This document shows positions 16,313-25,959 of a stretch of DNA of 64,000 nt, one piece after another. The first letter of the stretch is position 1; the number at the start of each line of letters is the position of its first letter. A model generated the notes under the pieces. That model did no database searches and had not been told where the DNA came from. It worked only from the letters and a program-made list of their open reading frames with translations. Origin of the DNA: Sphingomonadales bacterium Ga0077557 (GTDB lineage: Bacteria > Pseudomonadota > Alphaproteobacteria > Sphingomonadales > Sphingomonadaceae); contig LNFI01000040.1 in the NCBI GenBank assembly GCA_001464615.1, positions 1-64,000 on the forward strand, read 5' to 3'. Made by a program: the position numbers and the translations under genes.

Positions 16313-17773
16313 TTATGGCCTGTGCCCCGCAATTTCCAGCAGCCGCGCGATATCGACATGCTGTTCCAGCCCAGCCGCCACCGAGTCGAGCGCTTGATCG
16401 ACGCGGTGCTCCTGCGCCACGCCATCGCTTTGCACACCCAGCCGCACCAGCCAGGCGCTGCGCTGGGCGGGGTGATCGAACAACCGGTGGATATAGCAGC
16501 CTGCAATCCGCCCATCGGCGCTGACCACGCCGTCGTGCGTGCTATCAGCAAGCCTCAGCAACGGCTGCACCTGTGCCAGCGCTGACGTCCGCCCGACATG
16601 GATTTCATAACCCGCAAAAGCCGCACCTTCGCGCAGACTCGTGCCGGTGACATCGACCACGCGCTTGTCTCCGGTCAGCCGGGTAGTGACGGGCAGATAA
16701 CCCAACCCCGACACGGTCTCCGGCGAACCCTCAACGCCATCGGGGTCCTCGATCGTCTGGCCGAGCATCTGATAACCGCCGCAAATGCCGAGCAAGCCGC
16801 CCCCGCGCCGGACATGCGCGGCGATGTCGATATCCCAGCCCTGCACACGCAGGAAAGCGAGGTCGGCGATCGTCGCCTTGGTGCCGGGCAGAATGATCAG
16901 CCCGGCGTCCGCCGGGATTGGCTGGCCGGGCTGCACGAAGACAAGCCGGACGGCGGGCTCGTGGATCAGCGGATCGAAATCGTCGAAATTGGCGATGCGC
17001 GAGAGCATCGGTACAGCGATGGTGACGACGCCGCCTGTTGCCACCGCCGTATCGAGCACTACCGCATCCTCTGCGGGTAGCTGACGTGCAGCGGCGATCC
17101 ACGGCACCACGCCCAGTCCCGGCCAGCCAGTGCGCCGCGCGATCTCGGCATAGCCATCGTCGAACAGGCGCGGATCGCCGCGAAACTTGTTGATCAGGAA
17201 GCCCCTGATCATTGCGGCGTCATCCGGATCGATGACCGCTTGGGTCCCAACGATCGAGGCGATCACGCCGCCGCGATCAATGTCGCCGACAAGGACGACT
17301 GGCACCCCCGCCGCGCGCGCGAAGCCCATATTGGCAATGTCGCCGCGCCGCAGATTGATCTCCGCCGGGCTGCCCGCGCCCTCGACAATCACGAGGTCGG
17401 CGCGCCCGCACAGCCGGGCATAGCTCGCCATCACGGCGTCTAGCAGCGCGCCCTTTTGATCCTGATAATCGCCCGCACCCCATTGGCCGATGACGCGGCC
17501 GTGGACGACGACTTGCGCGCCCTTGTCAGATTGCGGCTTGATCAGCACCGGGTTCATGTCGGTGCTTGGCGGGACGCGACACGCAAGCGCCTGGAGGGCT
17601 TGCGCGCGGCCAATCTCGCCACCATCCTCGGTTACGGCGGCGTTGTTGGACATATTCTGCGGCTTGAACGGCAGGACATTCAGGCCGCGATTGGCGAACA
17701 GGCGGCAAAGCCCGGCGACCAGCACCGATTTGCCGACATCCGAGCCGGTGCCCTGCAGCATCAGCACAGCCAT
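16313..17773 (-). CDS. cobQ: cobyric acid synthase
   Basis: A 486-aa glutamine-dependent amidotransferase that amidates four side chains of adenosylcobyrinate diamide. The N-terminal dethiobiotin-synthetase-like ATPase has the P-loop GTGSDVGKS and KPQNMSNNA. The C-terminal class I glutamine amidotransferase-like (CobBQ) domain has the nucleophile in [10 protein letters not shown] and a late His in YIHRLF. ATG 17773 is chosen since the protein then starts with the family's MAVLMLQGT; it overlaps cbiB by 13 bp. Confidence 0.95.
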   Translation of the reverse strand: MAVLMLQGTGSDVGKSVLVAGLCRLFANRGLNVLPFKPQNMSNNAAVTEDGGEIGRAQALQALACRVPPSTDMNPVLIKPQSDKGAQVVVHGRVIGQWGAGDYQDQKGALLDAVMASYARLCGRADLVIVEGAGSPAEINLRRGDIANMGFARAAGVPVVLVGDIDRGGVIASIVGTQAVIDPDDAAMIRGFLINKFRGDPRLFDDGYAEIARRTGWPGLGVVPWIAAARQLPAEDAVVLDTAVATGGVVTIAVPMLSRIANFDDFDPLIHEPAVRLVFVQPGQPIPADAGLIILPGTKATIADLAFLRVQGWDIDIAAHVRRGGGLLGICGGYQMLGQTIEDPDGVEGSPETVSGLGYLPVTTRLTGDKRVVDVTGTSLREGAAFAGYEIHVGRTSALAQVQPLLRLADSTHDGVVSADGRIAGCYIHRLFDHPAQRSAWLVRLGVQSDGVAQEHRVDQALDSVAAGLEQHVDIARLLEIAGHRP

Positions 17774-18687
17774 GCGATGCCCCCGACGGTGATCCAGAGC
17801 AGCAGGCAAGCATGGCGATACAGCGCCAGCGCCCTTGCCAGATCGGCAACGTCCGGCGCGGGGCCATCACCGAGCCAGGCTCGGTCGCTCGGTTCGCCCG
17901 CATAGCGCACCGGACCGCCAAGACGGCGCCCCAGCACACCAGCCATCGCCGCTTCGGGCCAACCGCCATTGGGCGAGGCGTGCTTGCCGGCATCGCGCCA
18001 CATCACCGCCAGCCCGCCACGCCCGGCAGCCGTGAGCAGCAACCCCGAAAGGCGTGCTGGAACCAGCATCATCAGATCATCGGCACGCGCAGCGGCCCAG
18101 CCGAAGTCACGGTAGCGTGCGTCACGATGCCCGATCATCGAATCGGCCGTATTAATCGCCTTGCAGATCAGCAATCCGGGCAACCCGGCAATGAGGAACC
18201 AGAAGGCCGGCGCAACGACGCCATCGCAAAAGCTTTCGGCAAGACTCTCGATCGCCGCAACGCTGACGCCATTCTCGTCGAGCGCCTGTGTATCGCGCCC
18301 GACAATAGCCGATACCGCGACACGGGCGGCGGGCAGGTCGCCGGCGGCGAGGGACCGGACAACCGCTGCGACATGATCGTGAAGGCTGCGCTGCGCCAGC
18401 CCGGAGGTCGCCGCGAGGACGAGCAAGATAACCGCCCACCCATCATCGAGCGCAGCCACGACAGCCCAGCCAATACCGCCCGATACCGCGATGATGACGC
18501 CAACGGCCGCGACCCCCATTGCCCTTCGCCGTCCGGCCGATCCGATGTTCCAATCGCCTTCCAACCGCGCGATCAACGCGCCCGTCCAGCTCACGGGATG
18601 CCCGATCGCGGCAAACAGCCACGCCGGATAGCCGATCACCGCCTCTGTCATCAGTGCGGCAAATAGTAAGGCTGCGCGATCGGTCAC
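17761..18687 (-). CDS. cbiB: adenosylcobinamide-phosphate synthase
   Basis: A 308-aa membrane protein of the CbiB/CobD family, which attaches (R)-1-amino-2-propanol phosphate to adenosylcobyric acid. Family segments include [27 protein letters not shown] split over two helices, [10 protein letters not shown], and [14 protein letters not shown]. It directly follows the ABC ATPase gene (4-bp overlap) and precedes cobQ, giving the steps cobyric acid to cobinamide in neighbouring genes. Length and motifs look complete. Confidence 0.92.
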   Translation of the reverse strand: MTDRAALLFAALMTEAVIGYPAWLFAAIGHPVSWTGALIARLEGDWNIGSAGRRRAMGVAAVGVIIAVSGGIGWAVVAALDDGWAVILLVLAATSGLAQRSLHDHVAAVVRSLAAGDLPAARVAVSAIVGRDTQALDENGVSVAAIESLAESFCDGVVAPAFWFLIAGLPGLLICKAINTADSMIGHRDARYRDFGWAAARADDLMMLVPARLSGLLLTAAGRGGLAVMWRDAGKHASPNGGWPEAAMAGVLGRRLGGPVRYAGEPSDRAWLGDGPAPDVADLARALALYRHACLLLWITVGGIAWLC

Positions 18688-19454
18688 GCGCGACCTGTGG
18701 CAATCAGGAACCGTTGCCCGTCGGGCGTGTGTCCGACAAAGGCCGACACGCCATATGTCTCGTCGATGCGATCTGGTGTCAGTACGGCATCCGGCGTACC
18801 GTGCGCGATCACGCGCCCGCTCCGCATAAGTAGAACCTCATCGGCCACGCGTGCTGCCTGATTGAGATCGTGGAGGACGACAATGACCCCGGCGCCTTGC
18901 CGCGCGATAGACCGGAGGCAATCGAGAACATCGAGCTGATGCGCCGGGTCAAGGCTCGCCAGCGGTTCGTCGGCAAGCAGCCATTCCGGCGTGCCCGCGA
19001 GTACGCGCGCAAGCAAGGCGCGGCCCCGCTCGCCACCTGACAATGTGTTGACGATGCGTCCCGCGAGGCCCGTCACGTCGGTCGCGGCCATGGCGGCGGC
19101 GATCGCGGTCCGATCCGCATCATTGGCGCCCCAGCGCCCGCGGTGGGGAAAGCGGCCAAGCGCAACCAGTGTCTCGACATCGACATCCCAGTGAACATCC
19201 GCGGTCTGCGGCAGATAGCCGATCCTGCGCGCAAGGTCGCGGCGATAGATCTGCGCACGCGATGTTCCGTCCAGATCTACGGTCCCGCTATCGGGCAGGT
19301 GAAGTCCGACAAGGCAACTGAGCAGGCTCGATTTCCCCGCACCGTTGGGGCCGAGAATGGCAGTAACGCGGCCCCGTTCAAAGCATGTATCCACGCGGTC
19401 GAGCACCTGTGTGCCACCGAGCATCAGCGAGAGGTGACGCGTGATCAGGCTCAT
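18684..19454 (-). CDS. btuD: cobalamin ABC transporter ATP-binding protein
   Basis: A 256-aa FecE/BtuD-type ATPase. Walker A is GPNGAGKSS (about residues 35-43), the signature is LSGGERGRALLAR, and Walker B is LLADEPLASLD, followed by the switch His in VVLHDLNQ. It powers the inner-membrane permease encoded just upstream. I use the ATG at 19454, which overlaps the permease stop; the longer frame reaching 19718 lies inside the permease gene. Confidence 0.92.
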   Translation of the reverse strand: MSLITRHLSLMLGGTQVLDRVDTCFERGRVTAILGPNGAGKSSLLSCLVGLHLPDSGTVDLDGTSRAQIYRRDLARRIGYLPQTADVHWDVDVETLVALGRFPHRGRWGANDADRTAIAAAMAATDVTGLAGRIVNTLSGGERGRALLARVLAGTPEWLLADEPLASLDPAHQLDVLDCLRSIARQGAGVIVVLHDLNQAARVADEVLLMRSGRVIAHGTPDAVLTPDRIDETYGVSAFVGHTPDGQRFLIATGRA

Positions 19455-20416
19455 GGCAATTGCCGCCGCATCCGGAGGAGGAGCACCAGGAAGAAGGGGC
19501 CCCCCAGCATCGACATGGCGATGCCGAGGCGCAACTCGCTGACGGTGGGTGCGGCGCGCACGACGCTGTCGGCAACCACCAGCAGCAGGGCGCCAGCGAT
19601 CGCCGAAGGCAGCAACACAGCCGATGGCCGATGGCCGACAAAGGGGCGGACGAGATGCGGCACGATCAGGCCGACAAAGCCGATGATCCCGGCCGCCGCC
19701 ACCGACGCGCCGACGCACAGCCCCACGCCGCCGATGATCAGTAGCTGCAGGCGCAACGGATCTACCCCCATCGATCGAGCGGCGGGCTCTCCTAGTGTGA
19801 GCACATCAAGTGAGCGCGCGGTCGCCGCGAGCAGCGCGATACCGATTGCGATCAGTGGCAGGGCGATCGTTACATCATCCCAGCTCCGATCGGTCAAAGC
19901 TCCCATCAGCCAGGTCACGATCTGCGATGTCGCGAAAGGTGTCGGTGCCAGACTGATTGCCAGCGCGGTCATCGACCCCGCAATACTGGACAGGATCACG
20001 CCGCCGAGCGTGAAGACGATTAAGCTGCCCGACCGGCCGATAAGCAGCGCGAGCAACGCCATCGCTGCCGCCGCCCCGGTCAGCGCAAAGGTTGGCAATA
20101 GCCATGCCTGCGCGCCATAGCCGAAGAATAGCGAGATAACGGCGCCAAGTGCAGCGCCTGATGAAACGCCGAACAGGCCGGGATCCGCCAGCGGATTGCG
20201 AAGATAGCCCTGCATCGCCGCGCCCGACATGCCAAGTGCAGCACCGACCAAAGCCGCCAGCAACGTCCGTGGCAGGCGCAATTCCATGATGATCAACGCG
20301 CGCGGGTCATCGCTGCCGAGGATCGCGGGCGGGACCCAGACTTTACCCGCGATCAAGGACAGCAGCATCGCCGCGACGAGCGCGAGCGTTAGTGCACAGG
20401 TCACCCGCGCCGTCAC
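19451..20416 (-). CDS. btuC: cobalamin ABC transporter permease (FecCD family)
   Basis: A 321-aa permease with about ten predicted helices. It has the family's LRLPRTLLAALVGAALG and MQGYLRNPLADPG segments and the IGFVGLIVPHLVR coupling region. It should form the inner-membrane channel for corrinoid with the BtuD-type ATPase and the BtuF-like binding protein encoded on either side. Overlaps of 4 bp with both genes fix it in the operon. Confidence 0.92.
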   Translation of the reverse strand: MTARVTCALTLALVAAMLLSLIAGKVWVPPAILGSDDPRALIIMELRLPRTLLAALVGAALGMSGAAMQGYLRNPLADPGLFGVSSGAALGAVISLFFGYGAQAWLLPTFALTGAAAAMALLALLIGRSGSLIVFTLGGVILSSIAGSMTALAISLAPTPFATSQIVTWLMGALTDRSWDDVTIALPLIAIGIALLAATARSLDVLTLGEPAARSMGVDPLRLQLLIIGGVGLCVGASVAAAGIIGFVGLIVPHLVRPFVGHRPSAVLLPSAIAGALLLVVADSVVRAAPTVSELRLGIAMSMLGGPFFLVLLLRMRRQLP

Positions 20417-21246
20417 AGGCTTCGCCTCGCCTTGGCCAGTTCAGCGACTGCATCGATAATCGTCGGCCCGCCGCAGTGCAGCAACCGTTCCGGATAGGGG
20501 CGGAGCGCTATAGTGCGGGATAGCTGCCGCACGACTGGATGGCCCACCATGCGGTCCGAGACGGTCGCATCACCGACCGTAAGCAGCACGCGCGGTGGGT
20601 TGGCGACGAGATATTCGAGCGACAGCACATCCCATTTCTTCAGGCCGTAATCACCGCTCAGATTGCTAAAACCGGCGCTCCGCAGCAAGACGCTGGCCAG
20701 CGTGCCGTCTCCCGGCACCAGTCCGCCGCCCTGCCAGATAAGCGCCGGGATCGTCGGCTGCGTTGTGCGCGCGGCTGCAATCGCGGCATCGATCCGCGCG
20801 TTCAACCGCTTGCCGCGTTCGGCATGGCCAATGGCGGTTGCGATTTTACTGATTTGGTCGCGATTCTCAGCGATGGTTTCCGGCACGCTGAGTTGCAACA
20901 AGGCGATGTGCATCCGTTTGAGTGCCGCGATGGTCGACGGCGCGACATGAGCGCCAGCAATGACCAGATCGGGCGCGAGCGCGACCACTTCCTCCGCCGT
21001 GCCCGACGTTGCCTTGAACTGCATCGCCTGCGCGATCGGGATGGAGGTGGCGCGCGGATCCTGCGAATAATGGCTGATGCCCGCAATCTGGCTGCGGTCG
21101 GCGACGTGCATCAGGATCGAGTCCACACACGGATTGATCGATACGATGCGCAGGCCGTTGGCACCGCTTTTGTGCCCGGGCGATGCGCTGGGGACCGCGC
21201 ACGACGTTACCGCCAACGCCAGCATGCAGGCAAATATGCGGATCAA
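20413..21246 (-). CDS. btuF: periplasmic corrinoid-binding lipoprotein
   Basis: A 277-aa class III solute-binding protein. The N-terminus is a lipoprotein signal with lipobox VTSC at residues 13-16. The mature part has the RIVSINPCVDSIL and PDLVIAGAH strands of the BtuF/FepB fold, with the long connecting helix expected between the lobes. It would hand corrinoid from the outer-membrane receptor to the BtuCD-like complex. The stop overlaps the permease start and the start overlaps the cobO stop. Confidence 0.88.
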   Translation of the reverse strand: MIRIFACMLALAVTSCAVPSASPGHKSGANGLRIVSINPCVDSILMHVADRSQIAGISHYSQDPRATSIPIAQAMQFKATSGTAEEVVALAPDLVIAGAHVAPSTIAALKRMHIALLQLSVPETIAENRDQISKIATAIGHAERGKRLNARIDAAIAAARTTQPTIPALIWQGGGLVPGDGTLASVLLRSAGFSNLSGDYGLKKWDVLSLEYLVANPPRVLLTVGDATVSDRMVGHPVVRQLSRTIALRPYPERLLHCGGPTIIDAVAELAKARRSL

Positions 21247-21869
21247 TATTCGACCCCCTTTTGCGCCTTGAACCCGGCCTTGAACGGGTGCTTCACCTCC
21301 TGAAATTCGGTCACAAGATCGGCGATCTCCAGCAGTTCCGGCTTCGCGTTCCGCCCGGTGATGCAGATATGCTTGGTCAGCGGTCGGTCACGCAGAAAAT
21401 CCACGATCTCGGCGATGGGCAGCGTATCATCGCGCAGGACGATGTTGAGTTCATCGAGGATAATGAACTCGTAATCTGGGTCGAGAATTAGCTCTTTTGA
21501 CCGCGTCCAAGCCGCTTGTGCCGCTTCGATGTCGCGGGCGCGATCCTGCGTGTCCCAGGTGAAGCCTTCGCCCATGACCTCGAAGGTCAATAAATCGGGA
21601 TTGGCCTGGAAGAAGGTCTTCTCGCCCGTTTCCCAGCTGCCCTTCACATATTGGACAATGCCGACCTTCATGCCCCAGCCTAGACTGCGGATTGCCATGC
21701 CAAAGGCGGAGGAGGATTTACCTTTGCCATTGCCGGTATGGACGATCAGCAGGCCGCGTTCGAGCGTATGCCGCGCCTGAATACGGGCGCGGGCAGCCTG
21801 CACGCGCTTCATGCGAGCATTGTGGGAGGTAAAATCCGTTTCGGGGGCGGGTGCTTCGGGGTCGGTCAT
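21243..21869 (-). CDS. cobO: corrinoid adenosyltransferase (CobO/BtuR type)
   Basis: A 208-aa ATP:cob(I)alamin adenosyltransferase of the CobA/CobO family. The P-loop-like HTGNGKGKSSSAFG is at about residues 44-57, with VQYVKGSW, GEGFTWDTQD and ILDELNIVL following. It adds the 5'-deoxyadenosyl group to imported corrinoid, needed before amidation and nucleotide-loop assembly. Four-base overlaps link it to the genes on both sides. Confidence 0.95.
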   Translation of the reverse strand: MTDPEAPAPETDFTSHNARMKRVQAARARIQARHTLERGLLIVHTGNGKGKSSSAFGMAIRSLGWGMKVGIVQYVKGSWETGEKTFFQANPDLLTFEVMGEGFTWDTQDRARDIEAAQAAWTRSKELILDPDYEFIILDELNIVLRDDTLPIAEIVDFLRDRPLTKHICITGRNAKPELLEIADLVTEFQEVKHPFKAGFKAQKGVEY

Positions 21870-22849
21870 GTCATCCTCGCAGTCTGAAGGGCTTGTTTGA
21901 GCCGCGCGGTGTCGGTTTCGGTCGATGGCAGGCCGACGCGCAGGCGGCGCGGATCGTCGGCAAAGGGTCGCGTCAGGATAGCGCTGCGTGCCAGCTGCTC
22001 GAACACCCCCGCTGCGTTGGGCGTGTCGACCAGCCGGAAGCAGGGTGTGCCGCCCGCAATCGCAAAACCGGCCTCGCTCAGCACTTCGTCGAGTCGCACC
22101 GCTGCATCACTCAGCCGACGTCGTTGGGCCGTTTGCCAGGCAAGGTCGCGATAGGCAGCTGTACCGATGGCGATCGCGGGGCCGGAGATCGGCCAGTCAC
22201 CAAGCATCTGCCGCAACGATGCTGCAAAAACCGGCGGCGCGATGACGAAGCCGAGCCGCAAGCCTGCCAGCCCGAAAAACTTGCCGAACGATCGCAGCAC
22301 GATGGTGCGAGGCCATTTCGCCGCAGCGATCCCCGGCTCTGTCCCGGCATCGGCGAACGCCTCATCGACGATCAGCCAGCCACCCTTTGTGCCCAGGAGC
22401 CGCGCTGCGTCGGCAAGCCGCTCGCGGTCGATTATCGCGCCGTCGGGATTATTGGGACGGGCAAGGACGAGCACATCATGTTGCTCGGCGGCAAGATCGG
22501 TTAGCAAAACCGAGTCTGGCCACATCGCTTGATGCCCGGCATAACCCGGACCAAGAATGGCGGGTGTTCGCGCCGGGATTAATCGGCCGATCAACCGCAG
22601 TGCAATGTCGCTGCCCGGCACCGCGACCGTCGCGGCCGGATCGCTCCCGAACACCGCCGCCGCGGCGGCCTCAAGCGCGGTCAGCGCGCCCGGCTCGGGC
22701 AACCGGCGCAGAGCCTCGGCATCGACCGCTGCGGGGTAGGCCCACGGACCTATTCCGGTCGACAGATCGATCCATTCAAGATGCGTCGGGAATTGCGCCC
22801 GCGCCAGCGCCAGCCGCCCGCCATGGACGGTAAAGGACGCGGTGGTCAT
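21866..22849 (-). CDS. cobD: threonine-phosphate decarboxylase-like aminotransferase
   Basis: A 327-aa PLP-dependent class I/II aminotransferase-fold protein. It shows HGGRLALARAQFP near the start, the ARPNNPDG segment, the IVDEAFAD aspartate that holds the PLP ring, and LRSFGKFFGLAGLRLG with the Schiff-base lysine. In B12 assembly this family makes (R)-1-amino-2-propanol phosphate for CbiB (named CobD in enterics, CobC in Paracoccus/Pseudomonas nomenclature). ATG 22849 gives the usual family start; upstream in-frame ATGs overlap btuB. Confidence 0.9.
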   Translation of the reverse strand: MTTASFTVHGGRLALARAQFPTHLEWIDLSTGIGPWAYPAAVDAEALRRLPEPGALTALEAAAAAVFGSDPAATVAVPGSDIALRLIGRLIPARTPAILGPGYAGHQAMWPDSVLLTDLAAEQHDVLVLARPNNPDGAIIDRERLADAARLLGTKGGWLIVDEAFADAGTEPGIAAAKWPRTIVLRSFGKFFGLAGLRLGFVIAPPVFAASLRQMLGDWPISGPAIAIGTAAYRDLAWQTAQRRRLSDAAVRLDEVLSEAGFAIAGGTPCFRLVDTPNAAGVFEQLARSAILTRPFADDPRRLRVGLPSTETDTARLKQALQTARMT

Positions 22850-22859
22850 TGCTGCCCCA

Positions 22860-24770
22860 TCAATAAGTGAACCGCGCGCCGACATAAGCAGCGCGACCTA
22901 GCTGCCCAAAGCGGAAAGCGGTTTCATAGCGCTCGTCGAACAGGTTTTCGATTCGGCCATAAAGCGCGATGCGCGGGGTTACCGGATAGGACAGGCGTAC
23001 ATCGGCCAACACATAGCCCTGTAGCTTGCGGCTGTTGCTGGCATTGTCGAAGCTGGTGCCGACATGGGTCAGCGTGGCCCCGGTCGTGAGCCCGACCCCC
23101 CAACTATAATCGATCAGCACCGTCGCGCTATGCTGTGGCCGGCGTACCAGAAACTTGCCGAAATTGGCGCTGCCCGATGACCGATTGACGGCGTTCGTAT
23201 AGGTGTAATTGGCCTGCACGCGCAGCGTCTCGATCGGGCGCAACGCCAGGCTGATTTCGATCCCATCTGCCAGCGCTTGCGCCACATTGTCGTAGGTGCC
23301 CGACGCTCGATTGGTGCAAATGCCCGTCAATGGCGGCACGCAAGAAATGAAGTTGATCAGGTCGGTGCTGTTGCGCCTGAAATAGGTGATCCCGGCTTCA
23401 AGTCTGCCGCCCAGCGCGCGTTCGGTGATGCCTGCATCCCATCCCGTGGCGCGTTCGGGGCGTAGCGCCTGATTGCCGAAATTGCTCTGTAGCTGGAACA
23501 ACGATGGTGCCTTGAAGCCCTCCGCATAGCTGGCGCGAAGGGTCAGACCAGTTCCAGAAAGCCGAAACACACCGCTTGCGCCAAATGTGGTTGCCCCGCC
23601 GAAACGGTCATGATCGTCCTGTCGCACCCCGCCAGTCAGCGTCAGGTCGGCAACCGGCGTCGCCACCAGCTGGCCATAGACACTGTCCAGTCGCGCCCGA
23701 CCAATGGACGGCGCGGCGCCAAAGCTGGACGAAATGAAGCGCGAAGTCTCGCGCTCCAGCCCGGCCGTCGCCTGCCAGCCGTCGGCAATCTCGAAAATCC
23801 CCTGATATTCCAGCCGTTCGTTGCGGCCCTTTGCGGCAAATGTCTCGGTGCCGCGATCATCATTGCGGCGGCGTGTGTCGGTGTAGGCAAAGCCTAGACG
23901 ATTACGGAATCGACCACTAAAAAAGGCTGCGTTGCCACCGGCGTAGCCCACGATTTCCCTCGTTTTCGCGATCTCCCTCGTATCGGCAAAAGTAAAGCTC
24001 GGTGCCGGAAAGCCGTCAATCCCAACGGTGCCATTCGAATACCAGCCGCGCGCATCGAGCGAAAACTGGTCGCTCAGCGCCAGCTTCAGATTGGCGTTGG
24101 CCCCGTAATTTTCATATCCGTCGCGTTCCGCGCCGCCGCGAGCTTCGCTAAAGGTCGAGATGCCATCGGTGCGCAGATAGCCGCCGCCGCCGCTCGCCGA
24201 GAGCGACCCCAGCTTGCCAGAGATATTGCCGACCAGTTGCCCAGTGTTGCGATAGCCATATTCGGCGCGCGCGTTGATCGCCAGGGCGTCGGTTGGTGGC
24301 CGGGTGATCATGTTGATGACCCCTCCAATTGCTTGACTGCCCCACAGCACCGATTGCGATCCGCGCAGCACCTCGATCCGATCGATATTGCCGACCAGGA
24401 GATTGCCGAAATTAAAGCCGCCGCCTGGGGACGACGGATCGTTGAGCTTGACGCCGTCGATCAATGTCACGGTCTGGTCGCTCTCGGCGCCACGGATGAA
24501 CACTCCCGTCGCCGTGCCAATGCCGCCGTTGCGAACAATCGAAACGCCGGGCAGCGTGCGCAGAATATCGACAACAGTTGCTGTCTGGCGACGGGCGATT
24601 TCTGCGGCATCGACGACGCTGACTGACTGGCCGACGCGTGACAGCGGTTGTGCGGTGCGGTTGGCGGTGACGACGATCGCTTCGTCGCTTTCCGGCTCTG
24701 GCGCTTCACCGGCATAGGCGGGCGAGGACAGGCTGATTGCGCTTAGCAGAGCAACAAATGGGTAACGCAT
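22860..24770 (-). CDS. btuB: TonB-dependent outer-membrane cobalamin receptor
   Basis: A 636-aa TonB-dependent receptor. Residues 1-21 are a signal peptide ending in AYA. A TonB box-like DEAIVVTANR follows at about 29-38, then the plug domain with VFIRGAESDQTVTLIDGVKLND and IDRIEVLRGSQSVLWGS, then a 22-strand barrel ending in YVGARFTY with a terminal aromatic. The riboswitch and the corrinoid genes behind it define the substrate. The ATG at 24770 has a perfect AGGAGG ribosome site 4 bases upstream; the longer frame to 24908 is leader RNA. It heads the 12-gene operon. Confidence 0.93.
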   Translation of the reverse strand: MRYPFVALLSAISLSSPAYAGEAPEPESDEAIVVTANRTAQPLSRVGQSVSVVDAAEIARRQTATVVDILRTLPGVSIVRNGGIGTATGVFIRGAESDQTVTLIDGVKLNDPSSPGGGFNFGNLLVGNIDRIEVLRGSQSVLWGSQAIGGVINMITRPPTDALAINARAEYGYRNTGQLVGNISGKLGSLSASGGGGYLRTDGISTFSEARGGAERDGYENYGANANLKLALSDQFSLDARGWYSNGTVGIDGFPAPSFTFADTREIAKTREIVGYAGGNAAFFSGRFRNRLGFAYTDTRRRNDDRGTETFAAKGRNERLEYQGIFEIADGWQATAGLERETSRFISSSFGAAPSIGRARLDSVYGQLVATPVADLTLTGGVRQDDHDRFGGATTFGASGVFRLSGTGLTLRASYAEGFKAPSLFQLQSNFGNQALRPERATGWDAGITERALGGRLEAGITYFRRNSTDLINFISCVPPLTGICTNRASGTYDNVAQALADGIEISLALRPIETLRVQANYTYTNAVNRSSGSANFGKFLVRRPQHSATVLIDYSWGVGLTTGATLTHVGTSFDNASNSRKLQGYVLADVRLSYPVTPRIALYGRIENLFDERYETAFRFGQLGRAAYVGARFTY

Positions 24771-24931
24771 GGAACCTCCTTTTTGAACAAAGCGAGGTTG
24801 CACGCGCCAGCGGCACGGACTCACGTAGAGCGAAATGGTCTGAACCCTCACGCGCGCCACCTCCATCGATGTCGTCACGCGAGGTTTTCCCCCGATCATG
24901 CCAAACACCCCGTTGGCACAAAGGACCGACC

Positions 24932-25112
24932 GCGACAGGCAGGTCTCCTGGCTCCCGGGTCGTCACGTCCGCCCCGCCTTCCCAGCAGCCAAGGCCGCCA
25001 GTGGCATATGGAGCGACCGCTATCCGGTCACAGTTGCGGGCACAGCCCCGGCTTGCAGATAAATTATCAGCTTCCGGGTTCCCTATTATTTCCATTTCTG
25101 GAAACCTGTCGC
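24932..25112 (-). promoter_or_regulatory. cobalamin riboswitch upstream of btuB
   Basis: On the minus strand the RNA contains, in order, a GGGAA opening, GCCGGGGCTGTGCCCGCAAC, the GCCACTG element, GGGAAGGCG, and a perfect B12 box AGCCAGGAGACCTGCC (24938-24953). The outermost stem P1 pairs 25105-25112 with 24932-24939 over 8 bp. About 160 nt of expression platform separate it from btuB. Adenosylcobalamin binding should lower expression of the whole btuB-cob operon. All core elements of the family are visible. Confidence 0.96.
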
Positions 25113-25118
25113 CTGGCG

Positions 25119-25147
25119 TCGATATTCGTTGGGATGAGAAAGGACAA
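25119..25147 (-). promoter_or_regulatory. probable promoter of the riboswitch / btuB operon
   Basis: On the minus strand, TTGTCC (25142-25147) and TATCGA (25119-25124) are separated by 17 bp. The expected transcription start is near 25112, exactly where the riboswitch P1 stem begins. The -35 box overlaps the ribosome site and lies just before the start codon of the divergent cobU gene. Prediction from sequence only. Confidence 0.5.
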
Positions 25148-25149
25148 GA

Positions 25150-25677
25150 GTGACCGGAGCGAACGTCGTGTTTTTCTTGGGCGGCGCGCGATCGGGCAAA
25201 AGCCGGCTGGCGCAAGAACTGGCGGAAAAATTGGCCGACAGCCAAACGGTTGCACCGGTCTACCTGGCGACAGGCCAGACCTTCGATGCAGAAATGACCG
25301 AGCGGATCGCGCGCCACCGCGCGGATCGCGGTCCACGCTGGCGTACCGTCGAATGTCCGATCAACCTGCCCGAAGCGATCGGGAAGGAAGCGGTCGACGG
25401 AAATGTCGTGCTCGTTGATTGCCTGACCCTGTGGGTGAGCAATCTGCTTTTGTCAGACGTCGACATCATACAGGCGAGCGATAGACTCCTGTCTGCCATA
25501 GGCAATGCGCGCTGTCCGCTCGTGATCGTCAGTAATGAGGTCGGCCTCGGCATCGTGCCCGACAATGCGTTGGCACGGCGTTTTCGGGACGAGGCGGGCC
25601 GGTTGCATCAATGCGTCGCAGCTACTGCCGACAAGGTTTTCTTCGTCGCTGCGGGTCTATCGGTTTCGATGAAATAA
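25150..25677 (+). CDS. cobU: bifunctional adenosylcobinamide kinase / guanylyltransferase
   Basis: A 175-aa CobU/CobP. The P-loop GGARSGKS is at residues 11-18, followed by YLATGQ, the RHRADR motif of the GMP-carrying region, DCLTLWVSN and VSNEVGLGIVP. It phosphorylates adenosylcobinamide and then makes adenosylcobinamide-GDP, the substrate of CobS. The start is a GTG at 25150 with AAAGGA upstream. It is the only cobalamin gene here on the plus strand and lies outside the riboswitch operon. Confidence 0.95.
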   Translation: MTGANVVFFLGGARSGKSRLAQELAEKLADSQTVAPVYLATGQTFDAEMTERIARHRADRGPRWRTVECPINLPEAIGKEAVDGNVVLVDCLTLWVSNLLLSDVDIIQASDRLLSAIGNARCPLVIVSNEVGLGIVPDNALARRFRDEAGRLHQCVAATADKVFFVAAGLSVSMK

Positions 25678-25914
25678 TGACGAGATAAATGCCCAATTCG
25701 CGAATAATATATACCCCACAGTAGGGCTAGGAACGTCGAGCTCGATGTTGTCCGTTAGGTCAGTTATTGCTTCCTTGATTGACAATAACGGCCATTCGCG
25801 GTCGCAACAACGAATGACTACAACCTCTCGCCCCAAGAATCTCAGGCCGAAGGTCCCCGCCCGGTGGCTAAGTTGATACATTTCCATGAACGAACGTCCG
25901 GTTTCTGGATTCAC
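25657..25914 (-). CDS. small hypothetical protein (low confidence)
   Basis: A possible 85-aa protein, convergent with cobU and overlapping its 3' end by 21 bp. No family is recognised and no clear ribosome site is seen. It is listed because the 280-bp stretch behind cobU otherwise has no gene; it may be a gene remnant or not coding. Confidence 0.3.
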   Translation of the reverse strand: MNPETGRSFMEMYQLSHRAGTFGLRFLGREVVVIRCCDREWPLLSIKEAITDLTDNIELDVPSPTVGYILFANWAFISSLFHRNR

Positions 25915-25959
25915 GGCATCAGCCCTGAATGGTCGTTTGTGGGTCGAAACGGTCGGCCG

